Shown: positions 16,376-26,784 of the stretch, one piece after another
Layout: each line of letters starts with the position of its first letter
Position numbering within the stretch: position 1 is the stretch's first letter
Origin: Arcicella rigui
Lineage (GTDB): Bacteria > Bacteroidota > Bacteroidia > Cytophagales > Spirosomataceae
DNA length: 64,000 nucleotides
Direction of reading: 5' to 3'
NCBI RefSeq assembly: GCF_034929435.1
Contig: NZ_JAYFUM010000014.1
Location: forward strand, 62,001 to 126,000
The notes under the pieces: model-generated
What the model was told of the DNA's origin: nothing
The model's input: the letters and a program-made list of their open reading frames with translations, nothing else
Database searches by the model: none
Position numbers and translations under genes: made by a program

Positions 16376-18802
16376 CTATTTTCTAATCACCGCTCCGATT
16401 TCTTTTTCAAAAGCTGCCATTAGTTTTTCCATTGTTTTGTCGATTACTTTGTCCGTTAAGGTTTGTTCGTAATCTTGAAGAATGAAACTTACTGAGTAAG
16501 ATTTTTTATCTGCTCCTAAGTTTTCACCTTGATACACATCAAAAACATTGATTTGACGCAACAAGTTTTTCTCATAATTACGTGCCAATTTCTGAATTTG
16601 GTCGAAAGTAACGGTTTTGTCAATCACCAAAGAAAGGTCACGACGTACTTCTGGGAATTTTGGTAATTCTACAAAAGTAGCTTTGTCGTTATATTGTTTG
16701 AACAAGTAATCCCAATCAAAATCAGCAAAGAAAACGTGCTGTTTTACTTCTGCTTTTTTCGCCACATTTGGTTTTACTAAACCTACTTTGGCTACTTCTT
16801 TTTTGTTTAAGACGTAGCTCAAACCGTATTCAAAAGTTGCCGTTCCTTCTAAAGGTTTTGTATCAAGATTTTTGAAACCTAAACTTCCCAATACTTTATT
16901 TACAGCACTTGCCAACGTATGGAAAGCTACTTTTTGTGATTTCAATTGCCACGTTTCATTTTCCGTATTTCCCGTAACATACAATGCTAAATGGCGTTTT
17001 TCAACGTATTTATCATTGATTTTGTGATAGGTTTTTCCGAAATCAAACATTTTCAAATCTTTCTGACGACGGTTGATATTGTGTGCCAATACTTCTAAAC
17101 CAGAAAATACCATCGACTGACGCATTACGCCTAAATCTTCTGATAATTTATTTAAAATCTCAACGTCGTCGTTCGGCAAATCTGCTTTAATCAAAGCAGA
17201 ATAAGCTGGTTTTGTTAGAGAATTGGTAATGATTTCATTGAAACCATTCGCCGCCAATACTTGCGAAATTCTTAATTGTAATTGTTCTCTGTCTTTTTGT
17301 GGGAAACCAGATAAAAATTCCGTTCCAAGATTTTCAGACAATTCTACATTTTCAAAACCATAAATTCTAAGTACTTCTTCAATTACATCGGCTTCACGAG
17401 TAACGTCCACACGGTAAGGCGGAACGATTGCTGTAAAACCATTTTCATCTTCGTTTTGAACCGTAATGTCTAAAGATTCAAGAATTGATTTTACTAAAGC
17501 CTTATCCAAAGTTTTACCAATCAAACGATTTACGTTTTTGTATAAAACTGGAATGCTGAAATCTGCTATCGGATTCGGATAAAAATCTGATACTTCCGAA
17601 GCAATTACGCCACCTGCTAATTCTTGAATCAACAAAGCTGCATATTTCAAAGCGTATAATTTCGCATTTGGGTCTGTTCCACGCTCAAAACGGAAAGAAG
17701 CATCCGTTTTCAAGCCATGACGTTGAGCCGTTTTTCTTACAGAAGCAGGGTCGAAATAGGCTACTTCTAAATAGACACGAGTCGTTTCTGGCTTGATTCC
17801 TGATTTAGTTCCACCAAAAATCCCAGCGATTCCCATCGGTTCTTCGCCATTACAAACCATCAAATCTGTTTCGCCTAAAGTACGTTCTACTTCGTCGAGC
17901 GTGGTAAATTTCGTACCTGCTGGTAAAGTTTTTACAATTACTTTTTGTCCTGAAATGGCATTCCAGTCGTAAGCGTGCATCGGTTGCCCTAAGCCATGAC
18001 AGATATAATTGGTAATGTCAACAATATTATTAATTGAACGCAAACCAATGGTTTCCAAAGATTTACGTAACCATTCTGGCGATTCTTTCACTGTTACGCC
18101 GTCAACAGTTACACCACAGAAACGTGGACAAGCCGTAGCGTCTTCAACGATTAATTCAATCGGGAAGTTATTATTATCAACTTTGAAAGCTTCAACCGAA
18201 GGCAACGTAATAGCACGACCTGTTTTTGCCTTAACATCACGGGCTACTCCCCAATGCGAAGCAGCGTCTGCACGGTTGGGTGTTAATCCGATTTCGATTA
18301 ATAAATCTGCCTCTAAATTAAAGTACTGAGCCGCAGGCGTTCCGTTTGGTAAATCGGTATCCAACACCATAATACCAGCGTGTGAAGTACCAATACCGAT
18401 TTCATCTTCGGCACAAATCATTCCTTCCGAAAGATGTCCGTAAGTTTTTTTACTGGTGATTTTAAAAATCTCAACACCTTTTGCATGGTCGTAAAGCGTA
18501 GTTCCGACAGTAGCAACAATTACTTTTTGTCCGGCTTCAACGTTGGCAGCACCACAAACAATTTGTGAAGGCGTTTCTCCGCCCACATCAACAGTAGTTA
18601 AGCTCAACTGTTTTTCCTTGACCATAAATCGCTCACAAGTAAGTACTTCACCTACTACAAAACCTTGTAAACCGCCCAAAATTGCTTCGTGACGCTCGAT
18701 GGATTCTACTTCTAAGCCCGTTCCAGTTAAGAGATGGTCTAATTCTTGAGCCGACTCTGTTATTTCTACAAATTGTTTAAGCCAATTAAGGGAGATTTTC
18801 AT
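16376..18802 (-). CDS. pheT: Phenylalanine-tRNA ligase beta subunit
   Basis: 808 residues from the ATG at 18802 (MKISLNWLKQFVEI, the canonical PheT start). A longer frame to 18868 adds 22 residues, but its first codon lies within the predicted -7 box, so it cannot be translated from that promoter. Domains in order: N-terminal DHLL region, tRNA-binding OB fold (residues 40-155), B3/4 editing region, B5 domain, catalytic-like core, and a C-terminal FDX-ACB anticodon-binding domain (FPEVRRDLSLVIDK near residue 715). It partners with PheS, which is not in this window, to charge tRNA-Phe. Confidence 0.96.
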   Translation of the reverse strand: MKISLNWLKQFVEITESAQELDHLLTGTGLEVESIERHEAILGGLQGFVVGEVLTCERFMVKEKQLSLTTVDVGGETPSQIVCGAANVEAGQKVIVATVGTTLYDHAKGVEIFKITSKKTYGHLSEGMICAEDEIGIGTSHAGIMVLDTDLPNGTPAAQYFNLEADLLIEIGLTPNRADAASHWGVARDVKAKTGRAITLPSVEAFKVDNNNFPIELIVEDATACPRFCGVTVDGVTVKESPEWLRKSLETIGLRSINNIVDITNYICHGLGQPMHAYDWNAISGQKVIVKTLPAGTKFTTLDEVERTLGETDLMVCNGEEPMGIAGIFGGTKSGIKPETTRVYLEVAYFDPASVRKTAQRHGLKTDASFRFERGTDPNAKLYALKYAALLIQELAGGVIASEVSDFYPNPIADFSIPVLYKNVNRLIGKTLDKALVKSILESLDITVQNEDENGFTAIVPPYRVDVTREADVIEEVLRIYGFENVELSENLGTEFLSGFPQKDREQLQLRISQVLAANGFNEIITNSLTKPAYSALIKADLPNDDVEILNKLSEDLGVMRQSMVFSGLEVLAHNINRRQKDLKMFDFGKTYHKINDKYVEKRHLALYVTGNTENETWQLKSQKVAFHTLASAVNKVLGSLGFKNLDTKPLEGTATFEYGLSYVLNKKEVAKVGLVKPNVAKKAEVKQHVFFADFDWDYLFKQYNDKATFVELPKFPEVRRDLSLVIDKTVTFDQIQKLARNYEKNLLRQINVFDVYQGENLGADKKSYSVSFILQDYEQTLTDKVIDKTMEKLMAAFEKEIGAVIRK

Positions 18803-18865
18803 TCTAAATGCAATGTAAGATTTCGTGATTGAGAAATTCATTCTTTTTGAAATTTCTCGGAAATA

Positions 18866-18892
18866 CAAAGTTAATCAAAAAAAAGAAGACAA
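18866..18892 (-). promoter_or_regulatory. pheT promoter
   Basis: On the minus strand, TTG (18892-18890), 16 bases, then TAACTTTG (18873-18866), an exact TAnnTTTG. The spacing is slightly short. Transcription would start near 18858, about 55 bases before the chosen pheT ATG. Confidence 0.6.
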
Positions 18893-18898
18893 AAATAA

Positions 18899-18929
18899 AC
18901 CCCACAAGATTGCTTGCTTCTTGTAGGGT
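18899..18929 (-). terminator. Terminator after S41 protease gene
   Basis: In the minus-strand RNA, ACCCUACAAGA pairs with UCUUGUGGGGU (11 bp with one G-U pair) around a nine-base loop, then UUUAUUUUUG. It lies 27 bases after the protease stop codon and just upstream of the pheT promoter. Confidence 0.75.
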
Positions 18930-18955
18930 AAAGATTTTCATAAATCGTCTATTTA

Positions 18956-20311
18956 TTAATTTTTTGGCAAATTATTTACCGTGATTTTCAAACGGTCTTT
19001 GCTGATTTTTGTATTATAATTTTCAATTTCAGCACTTACTCTGGCTGATTGAGTACCTCCTTGTAAAATGCCTGTGCTAAAATAGTTTAAGGCTGTGCTT
19101 AAACAGGCTTCGTTGGCATCGCCCAAATCGTGTGTTACGTCATCGGTTTGTACTCTATCAGGTGTAAATCCTTCGTAAAAATCGCCTGTTCCGTTGGCAT
19201 TTACATTTCTAAATGCCACGGGGAAAGCATAATAATTCATGGTTGGCATGGCATAATAGCCCACAGGTTTACCGTGTGTGGTATTTCCGATGAGTTTTAC
19301 ATTCATGACAGCTTTCAAACCATTGATGAGTTCTTCACTTGCAGAAGCCGTTCCTTTGTTCACAATAATTACTACTCTACTTAAATTCAGTCCGTTAGCA
19401 TTTTTCTGGAAATAATTGGTAGAGTTATATCTTGAATACAAGGAATTGTGTTCTGTTTTTGCAAATACTTTTCCGATAGCTGATGTCGGAGCAATTAAAT
19501 TAGCTAAATAATTGGCTACCAAGCCATAACCTCCGCCATTATAACGTAAATCCAATACTAAATCTGTGACATTATTGGTTTTGAATTGAGCGAATACTTG
19601 GTCCAAAACATTCAAAGTGGACTGGGCAGTTTGTCCGTTGATAGATTCCCCTAAAAATGAATCGAAAGCAAAATAGCCAACGTTGTTGCCATTGACAGTA
19701 AATACTTTTGGATTCATTACATAGTCGGCAGTGTAGGCAGCGGGTGTGAGAACACTGGTTTGTTGCGTTCCGTCAGGTTTAGCAAAAACAATGGTTTGTG
19801 AAGTTTTGTTGAGTTCGGTATTCAATTGGTCGATATTGGCGACTGTGCCATCAACACCATTGATTTTCAATACTTTCCAACCTCTTTTGATACCTAACAA
19901 ACCTGCTGGTGAAGCAGAATAAACCAGTTTTACTCTTAAATCAGTGCTACTGGCAAAGCTATATTCTATACCTGCATCTTGGCTACTTCCGTTTACGTAA
20001 TTTTCCCAAGTGGTTTTGTCAATGGCAAAACTCCAACGGTCTTGGTATTTTCCGTTTACATAAGGGCTATAAGTTCTTACAACTCGCATAACAGAGTCGG
20101 CTGTTGGGTATGAAGTAGCTTTAAAATTGGCCGCACTTGGCAAGTTCGTATTCCAAAAGTACAATGACTGAGCGATGATATAAACACTGTCACGAACATC
20201 TGGAGTCGTACTTGTTGGTGTAAGGTTTTCTTCTGTTTTTTTGCAAGAAACAAACCAAACAAAAGTGAACAACAAACTAAAAATAGCAGTGTGTTTGATT
20301 TTTTTAAGCAT
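18956..20311 (-). CDS. S41-family C-terminal processing protease, lipoprotein
   Basis: 451 residues with a lipoprotein signal (hydrophobic stretch ending FVSC, Cys about residue 23). A PDZ-like segment near residues 125-190 (AGLLGIKRGWKVLKINGVDG) precedes the S41 peptidase domain. The domain shows DLRYNGGG near residue 255, the nucleophile region GTASASEELINGLK near 328, and HGKPVGYY near 349 with the likely general-base Lys. It should cleave proteins in the periplasm or at the cell surface; the substrate is unknown. Monocistronic, with a terminator after it and the heptamer repeat block after the next gene upstream. Confidence 0.85.
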   Translation of the reverse strand: MLKKIKHTAIFSLLFTFVWFVSCKKTEENLTPTSTTPDVRDSVYIIAQSLYFWNTNLPSAANFKATSYPTADSVMRVVRTYSPYVNGKYQDRWSFAIDKTTWENYVNGSSQDAGIEYSFASSTDLRVKLVYSASPAGLLGIKRGWKVLKINGVDGTVANIDQLNTELNKTSQTIVFAKPDGTQQTSVLTPAAYTADYVMNPKVFTVNGNNVGYFAFDSFLGESINGQTAQSTLNVLDQVFAQFKTNNVTDLVLDLRYNGGGYGLVANYLANLIAPTSAIGKVFAKTEHNSLYSRYNSTNYFQKNANGLNLSRVVIIVNKGTASASEELINGLKAVMNVKLIGNTTHGKPVGYYAMPTMNYYAFPVAFRNVNANGTGDFYEGFTPDRVQTDDVTHDLGDANEACLSTALNYFSTGILQGGTQSARVSAEIENYNTKISKDRLKITVNNLPKN

Positions 20312-20410
20312 AGTAATAATTGTTTTGGTTAGGTAATTTTAACGATTTACAAGTCAATATATTGAACATAGTCGCAACAAAGCTCTGTATTTCATCATAA
20401 TTTAATAAAA

Positions 20411-20662
20411 AAAGCTCAAAGCTGATAGCTATGAGCTTTAAGCGATGAGCTTTGAGCTGCGAGTGATGAGCTTTGACTTTAAATAAAAACTCAAAGCTGA
20501 TGGCTATGAGCTTTAAGCGATGAGCTTTGAGCTGCGAGTGATGAGCTGCGAGTGATGAGCTTTGACTTTAAATAAAAACTCAAAGCTGATGGCTCATTGC
20601 TCAAAGCTTATAATATAATAAAAACTCAAAGCTCATTGCTCAAGGCTCAAAGCTCATCGCTA
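20411..20662. repeat. TGAGCTN heptamer repeat block with inverted arms
   Basis: The 356-base gap between the DUF3857 operon and the S41 gene is almost filled by seven-base units close to TGAGCTN (TGAGCTT, TGAGCTG, TAAGCGA, CGAGTGA) alternating with their reverse complement (AGCTCAAAGCTCA). A larger unit of roughly 70-80 bases is repeated about twice. It can fold into several long hairpins. The last arm runs up to the stop of the DUF3857 gene at 20668. Confidence 0.85.
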
Positions 20663-20667
20663 ATCAA

Positions 20668-22746
20668 TTACAGCTTCAACACTACTTGTGTTCTATCTGC
20701 TTTACTGACTTTTTTATAAAAATCTATTAACTCTGAATAACTTTCGGCTGGAAAAGTACCGTGATTTCGGACAAACTTTCTGGTATAAAGTAAACTTCCG
20801 TCTTTTATCTGAAACTCTGACTGATAAGTACCAAACTTATTTTCAAACTTAATGTTTTCAGGTTTGAATTCTAAACTTGCATTTTTGGGTAGTTGGTACT
20901 CTACTACATCGCTTTCGATATAAGCTTTTTTCAGCACTACTTCTGTTTGTCGTGGTTTATCCAAAGCAGGAGGAATTACATTTATAGCCGACATCAAGTT
21001 AGGATTCAAAAACATTCTTGTTCCACTTCTTGAAGCACATTTACGCACATTCAGAGCTACTTTTACCGTAGCCGAAGGGATGCGTTTTTTCTCTTCTTGA
21101 ATGGTAAAATCTGTTAAATCAAAACTGGGAATATTAATTGTTTTGTACAAAGATTTTTGCTGTGCTTCTCTACTTGGTAGATTTTTAATTTCTGAATAAT
21201 CGTCCGATAACAGTCCTGTGTATTCTGTCAGAGCTTCTACTGTGGCGTTTCCATCTTCTGCCAAAGCTACTTTAATATTTCTATTTTGCTGGTTGTCTTT
21301 TGCTTTGTAAACTGGCGTATGGACTAACTTCCCTCCTTCTGGCGTTGATAAAAGTGCGTAGCGGTCACTGGTAAAATCTGATAAATACCCAAAGGCATTT
21401 TCCTGTGAAGTACATTCCAACCAAATAGTATCGTTTTTCATCGGTACGCACACAATTACGTGATTGAACTGCTGTGATGGAAAATCCACTTGTACATCTC
21501 GCTGATTACTTCCTCCATAAATGGTAGCATAATATGATTCAATACCAACGGTTTTCAATAAAGCAGTGGTGTAATTCGACAAAGCTTTACAATCGCCATA
21601 ACCTTTTTCGGCAACATAGCTTGCTTCAAAAGGTTGCCAACCGCCAATACCCAATTGAATAGAAATGTATCGAGTTTTTGATTGTAAGTACTCATAGATT
21701 TTCTTTACTTTCAGGCTTGGGTCGGAAATATTAGCAACCAATTGCTTTACTTCATATTGTACATTTTCGGGTAACACATCTCTTCCTTTGTTGAGTGCAT
21801 TATGAAAAAGCCCCATATCTTTCCACGTTTTCAAACTGCCTTTGTAGCCTTCTACTTCAAACTCGGTTGGGGCAGTAAGTACTCCTTTGCCATAGCTTGT
21901 CCACTTCGGAGCGTAAGGTTCGTTTTCATAAACTTTCATGCCTTTTACTTGCCAAGTGTAAGTTTTGGTTTCAGCTACGTTTTCAATCTTTGGTTCTGTC
22001 ATGCCATTGATATTTTTATAACGCAATGGCATGTTGGCAGGCATGATAATTTTCAAAGAAGATTGCTCAACCGTAACGTTTTCTTCGTCTTCTTGCGGAA
22101 ACCACATCGGGTAAAACAATAGATTTTTACTGGTAGTTTCGGTGGTAAATTCTACGGTAAACGGAAAATTAGCGTACTTGAATTTGGCATATTTATAACG
22201 GTCATCGCCAAAGAGTGTTGAATTATCCACGGCACTTCCATCGTAGATTTCCTCTTTTTTTAGCTTTCTTACTTTTTCGCCATTGGCATCATAGAGTATG
22301 CCCTCAATGTCATTCACTTTGTTTAGTTTGTCATAAATAAGTGTCATTGAAGCATAATCAAGCCCTTCTTCGTCTAATACGGTAAGGACAAGATGCTTTT
22401 TCTCAACGGCTTCTCCGATATTTTTTACCGTAAAAACTGTTTCGCTATTTCTAACCACAGCATGAGCTTTCTCTTTTAATTCTGCTGGAATGTTGGCTAT
22501 ATTCCAAGGGTTTTCAGCAAAAGGTTTTTTCTCAACAGTTTCTCCTGTTTTTTTCTCCGTAAAAGCTGTTTCGCTCTTTCTAACGTTATTGTAAGCTTGC
22601 TCCTTTAATTCTGCTGGTCTATTGGCAGCATTGCCAATGATGCCAGTGTTACCAATCATGTTCCTATTATTCACAATTACATTCTGAGCAAAAGGTTTTA
22701 CGATAAAACTCAGTAACAATACGGTACTTAATAATAAAGTTTTCAT
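20668..22746 (-). CDS. DUF3857/transglutaminase protein with intact Cys and an internal duplication
   Basis: 692 residues with signal peptide (cleavage after KPFAQ). The N-terminal part after the signal repeats a 43-residue unit: PAELKEQAYNNVRKSETAF at residue 44 and PAELKEKAHAVVRNSETVF at residue 87. Then come a DUF3857 domain and a transglutaminase-like domain whose GDCKALSNYTTALL keeps the catalytic Cys. Among the four tandem paralogues here only this one has it. It is the last gene of the operon, 3 bases after the previous stop. Exported function is unknown; the family is common in Bacteroidota. Confidence 0.82.
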   Translation of the reverse strand: MKTLLLSTVLLLSFIVKPFAQNVIVNNRNMIGNTGIIGNAANRPAELKEQAYNNVRKSETAFTEKKTGETVEKKPFAENPWNIANIPAELKEKAHAVVRNSETVFTVKNIGEAVEKKHLVLTVLDEEGLDYASMTLIYDKLNKVNDIEGILYDANGEKVRKLKKEEIYDGSAVDNSTLFGDDRYKYAKFKYANFPFTVEFTTETTSKNLLFYPMWFPQEDEENVTVEQSSLKIIMPANMPLRYKNINGMTEPKIENVAETKTYTWQVKGMKVYENEPYAPKWTSYGKGVLTAPTEFEVEGYKGSLKTWKDMGLFHNALNKGRDVLPENVQYEVKQLVANISDPSLKVKKIYEYLQSKTRYISIQLGIGGWQPFEASYVAEKGYGDCKALSNYTTALLKTVGIESYYATIYGGSNQRDVQVDFPSQQFNHVIVCVPMKNDTIWLECTSQENAFGYLSDFTSDRYALLSTPEGGKLVHTPVYKAKDNQQNRNIKVALAEDGNATVEALTEYTGLLSDDYSEIKNLPSREAQQKSLYKTINIPSFDLTDFTIQEEKKRIPSATVKVALNVRKCASRSGTRMFLNPNLMSAINVIPPALDKPRQTEVVLKKAYIESDVVEYQLPKNASLEFKPENIKFENKFGTYQSEFQIKDGSLLYTRKFVRNHGTFPAESYSELIDFYKKVSKADRTQVVLKL

Positions 22747-22749
22747 AGA

Positions 22750-24744
22750 TTATTGTGCTTTCTTTAAGACAATTTTTTCAGCGTGTTTTTGTACAATTTG
22801 ATTGTAATAACTTTTCAATAACAAATATTCCTCGGCGAAATACATTGTTTTTTGAAATGATATTTTACTTGAAATCGTAATAACATCTCCAGTAGTCCCC
22901 GCCATAAAAGTAAATTTTCCGCCATTTTCTGGAAGACTTACCCTAACGCTTTTAGGTAATTCTTCTACTACATAACCTTTGGGAATCTGAAAAGTAGCGA
23001 TAAAACTATCCTCAATCAGTGTTCCGAAATCAACAGGGTATTTTCTTTCTGCTGCCGTAAATGGGTTTTTCTCTTCACCTTCGCCCATCATCGGATTTAA
23101 GTAAATACGATCACCAGCCATTCCTACTTCTTCATTAATATTGAGTGCAAGGTGTACTTGAAGTGGATTGTACAAACTATCTACTTCTTCAAATTTAACT
23201 GAAGAAACTTCCCAATTGGGGTGTGTTTTTTTTAGATTCTCGATGTACTTTTCGTTCTTATCTTTTTTGAGTTCGAGACGGTTGCGATGTGCCGCATAGC
23301 CCAAATAATTGATTGACATTTGTCCTTTCAATTTTCCTTCTTCGGTGATTTCAAAACTGGAAATAACAGTTTGTCCATCTTTTTCATTGCTTTTCAAAGC
23401 AACCCAATAACCCACATTTTGGTGAATCAAACGTCCTTGTCCATTCAAACAACGAGTAGGTAATTGTCCTAAAGGCATCAAAGGTTCGGTGGCATCTAAG
23501 AGTAATAAATCACCTCCGACATTCACAGCCGCAATCACATAATTAAACTTACGTTCCAAAACGTAATAGTCTAATACTCGTCCGTTATCTCTTGTACTCA
23601 ACACCACAGGGTCGGCATCAAGCCCTAATTCTTGCAAAAGAGCAACCAACATTAAGTTTATATCAGCAACATTACCTGTTCTACTTTCAAAAGATTTTTT
23701 CAAATTGCCACTTGCCAAGAAACTCGCCTGACCATTCCAAGTCATATTACTGGAAACAAAGTTATAGGCAGCGTAGATTTTTGAAAGTGTATCTAATTTG
23801 GCAGATTTTATTTTCTCAATAGTTTCTTTCAGAAAGCCCGTCTTGCTGAGTTGCCCTCCGAAGTTTTCGTAATTGGTTAAAGTTTTTGAGAAATCATCCC
23901 ACGACAAAGAAAAGTATTTTGCCATTCTACCTTCAGGCAAATAAGCAGCAATTTCAAATTCTACTTGCGAACGGTAATCTTCGATGGTCGTAATAAAAGG
24001 TTCAACTTTTAAGGCTGGTACATCTTTTTGCACAAAACGATAGGATGTTCCTAAAATATTTCCAGCACTTGCACTCAAGTTGAGGTTTTCAGGATGATTT
24101 TCTGCAATATGAAAACGCTCGTATCCTTGCGTCAATACTTGGAATTTATAAAAATCTGGCACTCTTACTTGGTACTCACTCCAGACAACAGGAATACCTT
24201 TTTGAAATTCCCAAGCTCTGATTTCAGAAGTAAAATCTGATTCAATCCTATAAGTATATTCAATGATAGAACCTTCTTTCACATTCGGAAGAGTAAGCTT
24301 TTTCACTTTCTGTGTTTCAGAAACTTTCTCATCAAAAATGGACTCTTTTTCTAATTTTGTCGTGACAATTTTTCCATTTTCTTCATTATAAGTAGCTCCT
24401 TTTACCGACATTACATACTCTTTTTGTGTCATGTCTCTTGAAGTAAAAGTAGGAATCGAAAAAGTCGCCCAACTGTAACCAGATTTTTTCAGAATCTTAA
24501 TTCTACGATGGCGTTCAAAAACAGCTTTGAAACTTTGTGAAGCATGATAAACGTAACTATGTGTTCCGAAGTCACACAAAACAACGGCTTCGGCAGAAGT
24601 ATCTTTATCATAACTTTTCATTTGTAATTCGGCAAGGTCTATTTTACCGAATTTAATTGGACTATCTTGTCCGAAACTTAAATTGATGCAAATGAAACTT
24701 ATCAGCAAAGTGATAAGTAATTTGCTAAAGCATCGATTATTCAT
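22750..24744 (-). CDS. DUF3857-domain exported protein (degenerate transglutaminase)
   Basis: 664 residues, signal peptide ending NLSFGQ. N-terminal DUF3857 region (KFGKIDLAELQMKSYDKDT, then a beta-rich domain with VKEGSIIEYTYRIESD). The middle transglutaminase-like segment reads TGNVADINLMLVALLQELG, where the catalytic Cys of active members is replaced by Val/Ala. It is probably a binding rather than catalytic protein. Third gene of four in the operon, 19 bases after its upstream neighbour. Confidence 0.8.
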   Translation of the reverse strand: MNNRCFSKLLITLLISFICINLSFGQDSPIKFGKIDLAELQMKSYDKDTSAEAVVLCDFGTHSYVYHASQSFKAVFERHRRIKILKKSGYSWATFSIPTFTSRDMTQKEYVMSVKGATYNEENGKIVTTKLEKESIFDEKVSETQKVKKLTLPNVKEGSIIEYTYRIESDFTSEIRAWEFQKGIPVVWSEYQVRVPDFYKFQVLTQGYERFHIAENHPENLNLSASAGNILGTSYRFVQKDVPALKVEPFITTIEDYRSQVEFEIAAYLPEGRMAKYFSLSWDDFSKTLTNYENFGGQLSKTGFLKETIEKIKSAKLDTLSKIYAAYNFVSSNMTWNGQASFLASGNLKKSFESRTGNVADINLMLVALLQELGLDADPVVLSTRDNGRVLDYYVLERKFNYVIAAVNVGGDLLLLDATEPLMPLGQLPTRCLNGQGRLIHQNVGYWVALKSNEKDGQTVISSFEITEEGKLKGQMSINYLGYAAHRNRLELKKDKNEKYIENLKKTHPNWEVSSVKFEEVDSLYNPLQVHLALNINEEVGMAGDRIYLNPMMGEGEEKNPFTAAERKYPVDFGTLIEDSFIATFQIPKGYVVEELPKSVRVSLPENGGKFTFMAGTTGDVITISSKISFQKTMYFAEEYLLLKSYYNQIVQKHAEKIVLKKAQ

Positions 24745-24763
24745 AAATAATTAATTTGTATGG

Positions 24764-26761
24764 CTACTTTTTCTTTAAAACTATCTGTTCGGCGTGTTTG
24801 GCAACGATTTTATTGTAAAATTCACGGAGTGCCAAATATTCGTAATTGGTATAAATATTCTTTTTCAATACTCTTTTACTTTCAATTCTTACTTCGCCAT
24901 TAAAAGTAAAAACTTTGAATTCAAAGCGACCGCCATCGTTCGGCAAATTCACCAATTCATTTTTAGGAGCTTCTTCTACCACATAATTAGCTGGTAACTT
25001 GAAAGTGATTGTATAATTTTCTTCTTGAGGCACACCAAAATCAACAGGATAAGTACGAGTAGACGATTGGAAAGGGTTCGCTTTTTCGCCCATACCCAAC
25101 ATGGCAGAAAGGTAAATTCTATCGCCAGCAATTGAATAAGCGTCACTGATTTGGGTTTGCACTTTTAGCTCTGGTGAAGCTTCCAAAGTATCAAGTTTTA
25201 ATACTTCTATTTTACTTACTTGCTCGTTGGCTCTTGCTTTTTTGTATTCGCTGATAAAAGATTCTTTGCCTTTCGCCACTACTTTCGCTCTAAAATTGAT
25301 GCTTTCGTAGCCTGAGTGAGTAATATGTATATCGCCTTTGAGTACTTGTTCTGGTAAAACTTCTAAGGTAGCCTCCAACACTTTTTTACTTACTTCTTTA
25401 GCAGGTATATCTATCCAACGACCTTCGCCTTTTACGATTAATCTTCCTTTTTCGTTGAGGCATTCAAAAGGTAATTGACCAACACTCGTGAGCTTGTTGG
25501 TGGCATCTAAAAACACATCTTTTCCGTTCAGATTCACATGGACAATCAATGAATTGAATTTTTTTAGTAAAACAAAATTTGAGGGAGCTCCATGTTCACG
25601 AGTACTAAGGAGAAACGGATTGGCATCAAAACCGCATTCACGAAGTAATCTTACCAACATTAAATTGATTTCTGCCGAATTACCCAAACGTTTCTCAGCT
25701 ACTTTATTGAGATTCTGTTTTGATGTTGACCAACTTCTTTCGCCATCCCATTGCATTGAATTTTGAATATATTTATAAGCGGCCTTCAATAATGACAATG
25801 AATCTTTTGAAGTAGCTTTTAAAGTAGCAGCTATTTTTTCTGCCTGACTATATTTTTTCAATTGTTTCCCGAAATAATCACTATCAAGTAAAGTAGCATT
25901 TAAAGATTCCCACGTTTGGGTATAGTCTTGTTTTTGTTGTCCGGGAAATTGGGTTGCAGATAATTCAAAATCAAGTTTGGCTCTAAAATTTTCGATGGTT
26001 GTTAAGTAAGCTTCTTCTTTTAACGCTGGCACATCTGCCATCACAAATCTATACGCCAAAAAAGGGTCACGGATATTTCCACGAATGAAGTTTTGCTCCC
26101 CCTGTTTCATTTCTCGGATTTTCAAAGGTATTTGCGAACGGAGCGTCATGTTAAATTCAAAATATCCCGGAATTTCAGCTCTTAGTTCGCACCAAGCTTT
26201 AGGAATATCGTCTTGAAAATACCAAGTTCGCATATCAAACCAAACTCCTGATTCTATTTCATAGGTATATTCCAATACCGAACCTACCCTAACTTGGGGG
26301 AAAGTAAAGGTTTTGTAATAAATGTTGTCTGTTCCTTTATCATCAAACAAATCGCTACCGTCTAAGCTGTAACTGACTTGGTTGCCATTCTCAAGATTCC
26401 AAGTAGAAGCGTGAAAATTATCGACAGTCTCGGACTTATCAGGGTCTGAAACCATATAATAGGCAATTCGTCGATTAGCGAAGTTAAAGCCCGCTTGTTT
26501 AAGGATTTTTATACGAATATGTCGGCGATACACTACTTTAGGTATGCTTCCACCATCAATAAAATTGTAGAAATACTCGCCATAGTCACAGAGTACTACT
26601 GCCACAGCAGAAGTGTCTTTGGCATAAGTTTTCATTTGTAAATCAGCGAGGTCAACTTTTCCAAAGGTAATCGGACGAGGTAATTGCCCGAAAGAAAAAA
26701 AAGTAATCATTACACTCATCAGCGAAGTGAAGAGCAATTTGGTGAGGTATTGGTTTTTCAT
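24764..26761 (-). CDS. DUF3857-domain exported protein (degenerate transglutaminase)
   Basis: 665 residues, signal peptide ending FFSFGQ. It begins its mature part with ITFGKVDLADLQMKTYAKD, nearly the same as its neighbours. DUF3857 fold with VRVGSVLEYTYEIESG. The transglutaminase-like core has LGNSAEINLMLVRLLRECG, with no catalytic Cys at the usual position. Closest by eye to the next upstream paralogue (26785-28782), which suggests a recent duplication. Second of four genes in the operon. Confidence 0.8.
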   Translation of the reverse strand: MKNQYLTKLLFTSLMSVMITFFSFGQLPRPITFGKVDLADLQMKTYAKDTSAVAVVLCDYGEYFYNFIDGGSIPKVVYRRHIRIKILKQAGFNFANRRIAYYMVSDPDKSETVDNFHASTWNLENGNQVSYSLDGSDLFDDKGTDNIYYKTFTFPQVRVGSVLEYTYEIESGVWFDMRTWYFQDDIPKAWCELRAEIPGYFEFNMTLRSQIPLKIREMKQGEQNFIRGNIRDPFLAYRFVMADVPALKEEAYLTTIENFRAKLDFELSATQFPGQQKQDYTQTWESLNATLLDSDYFGKQLKKYSQAEKIAATLKATSKDSLSLLKAAYKYIQNSMQWDGERSWSTSKQNLNKVAEKRLGNSAEINLMLVRLLRECGFDANPFLLSTREHGAPSNFVLLKKFNSLIVHVNLNGKDVFLDATNKLTSVGQLPFECLNEKGRLIVKGEGRWIDIPAKEVSKKVLEATLEVLPEQVLKGDIHITHSGYESINFRAKVVAKGKESFISEYKKARANEQVSKIEVLKLDTLEASPELKVQTQISDAYSIAGDRIYLSAMLGMGEKANPFQSSTRTYPVDFGVPQEENYTITFKLPANYVVEEAPKNELVNLPNDGGRFEFKVFTFNGEVRIESKRVLKKNIYTNYEYLALREFYNKIVAKHAEQIVLKKK

Positions 26762-26784
26762 AGAATATTTAAATTTTTACGAGT

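Noticed and set aside
20411..20662. Direct-repeat cluster as a replication origin or iteron array
   Set aside because: No DnaA boxes, replication initiator or partition genes nearby; the complementary arms point to hairpins instead.
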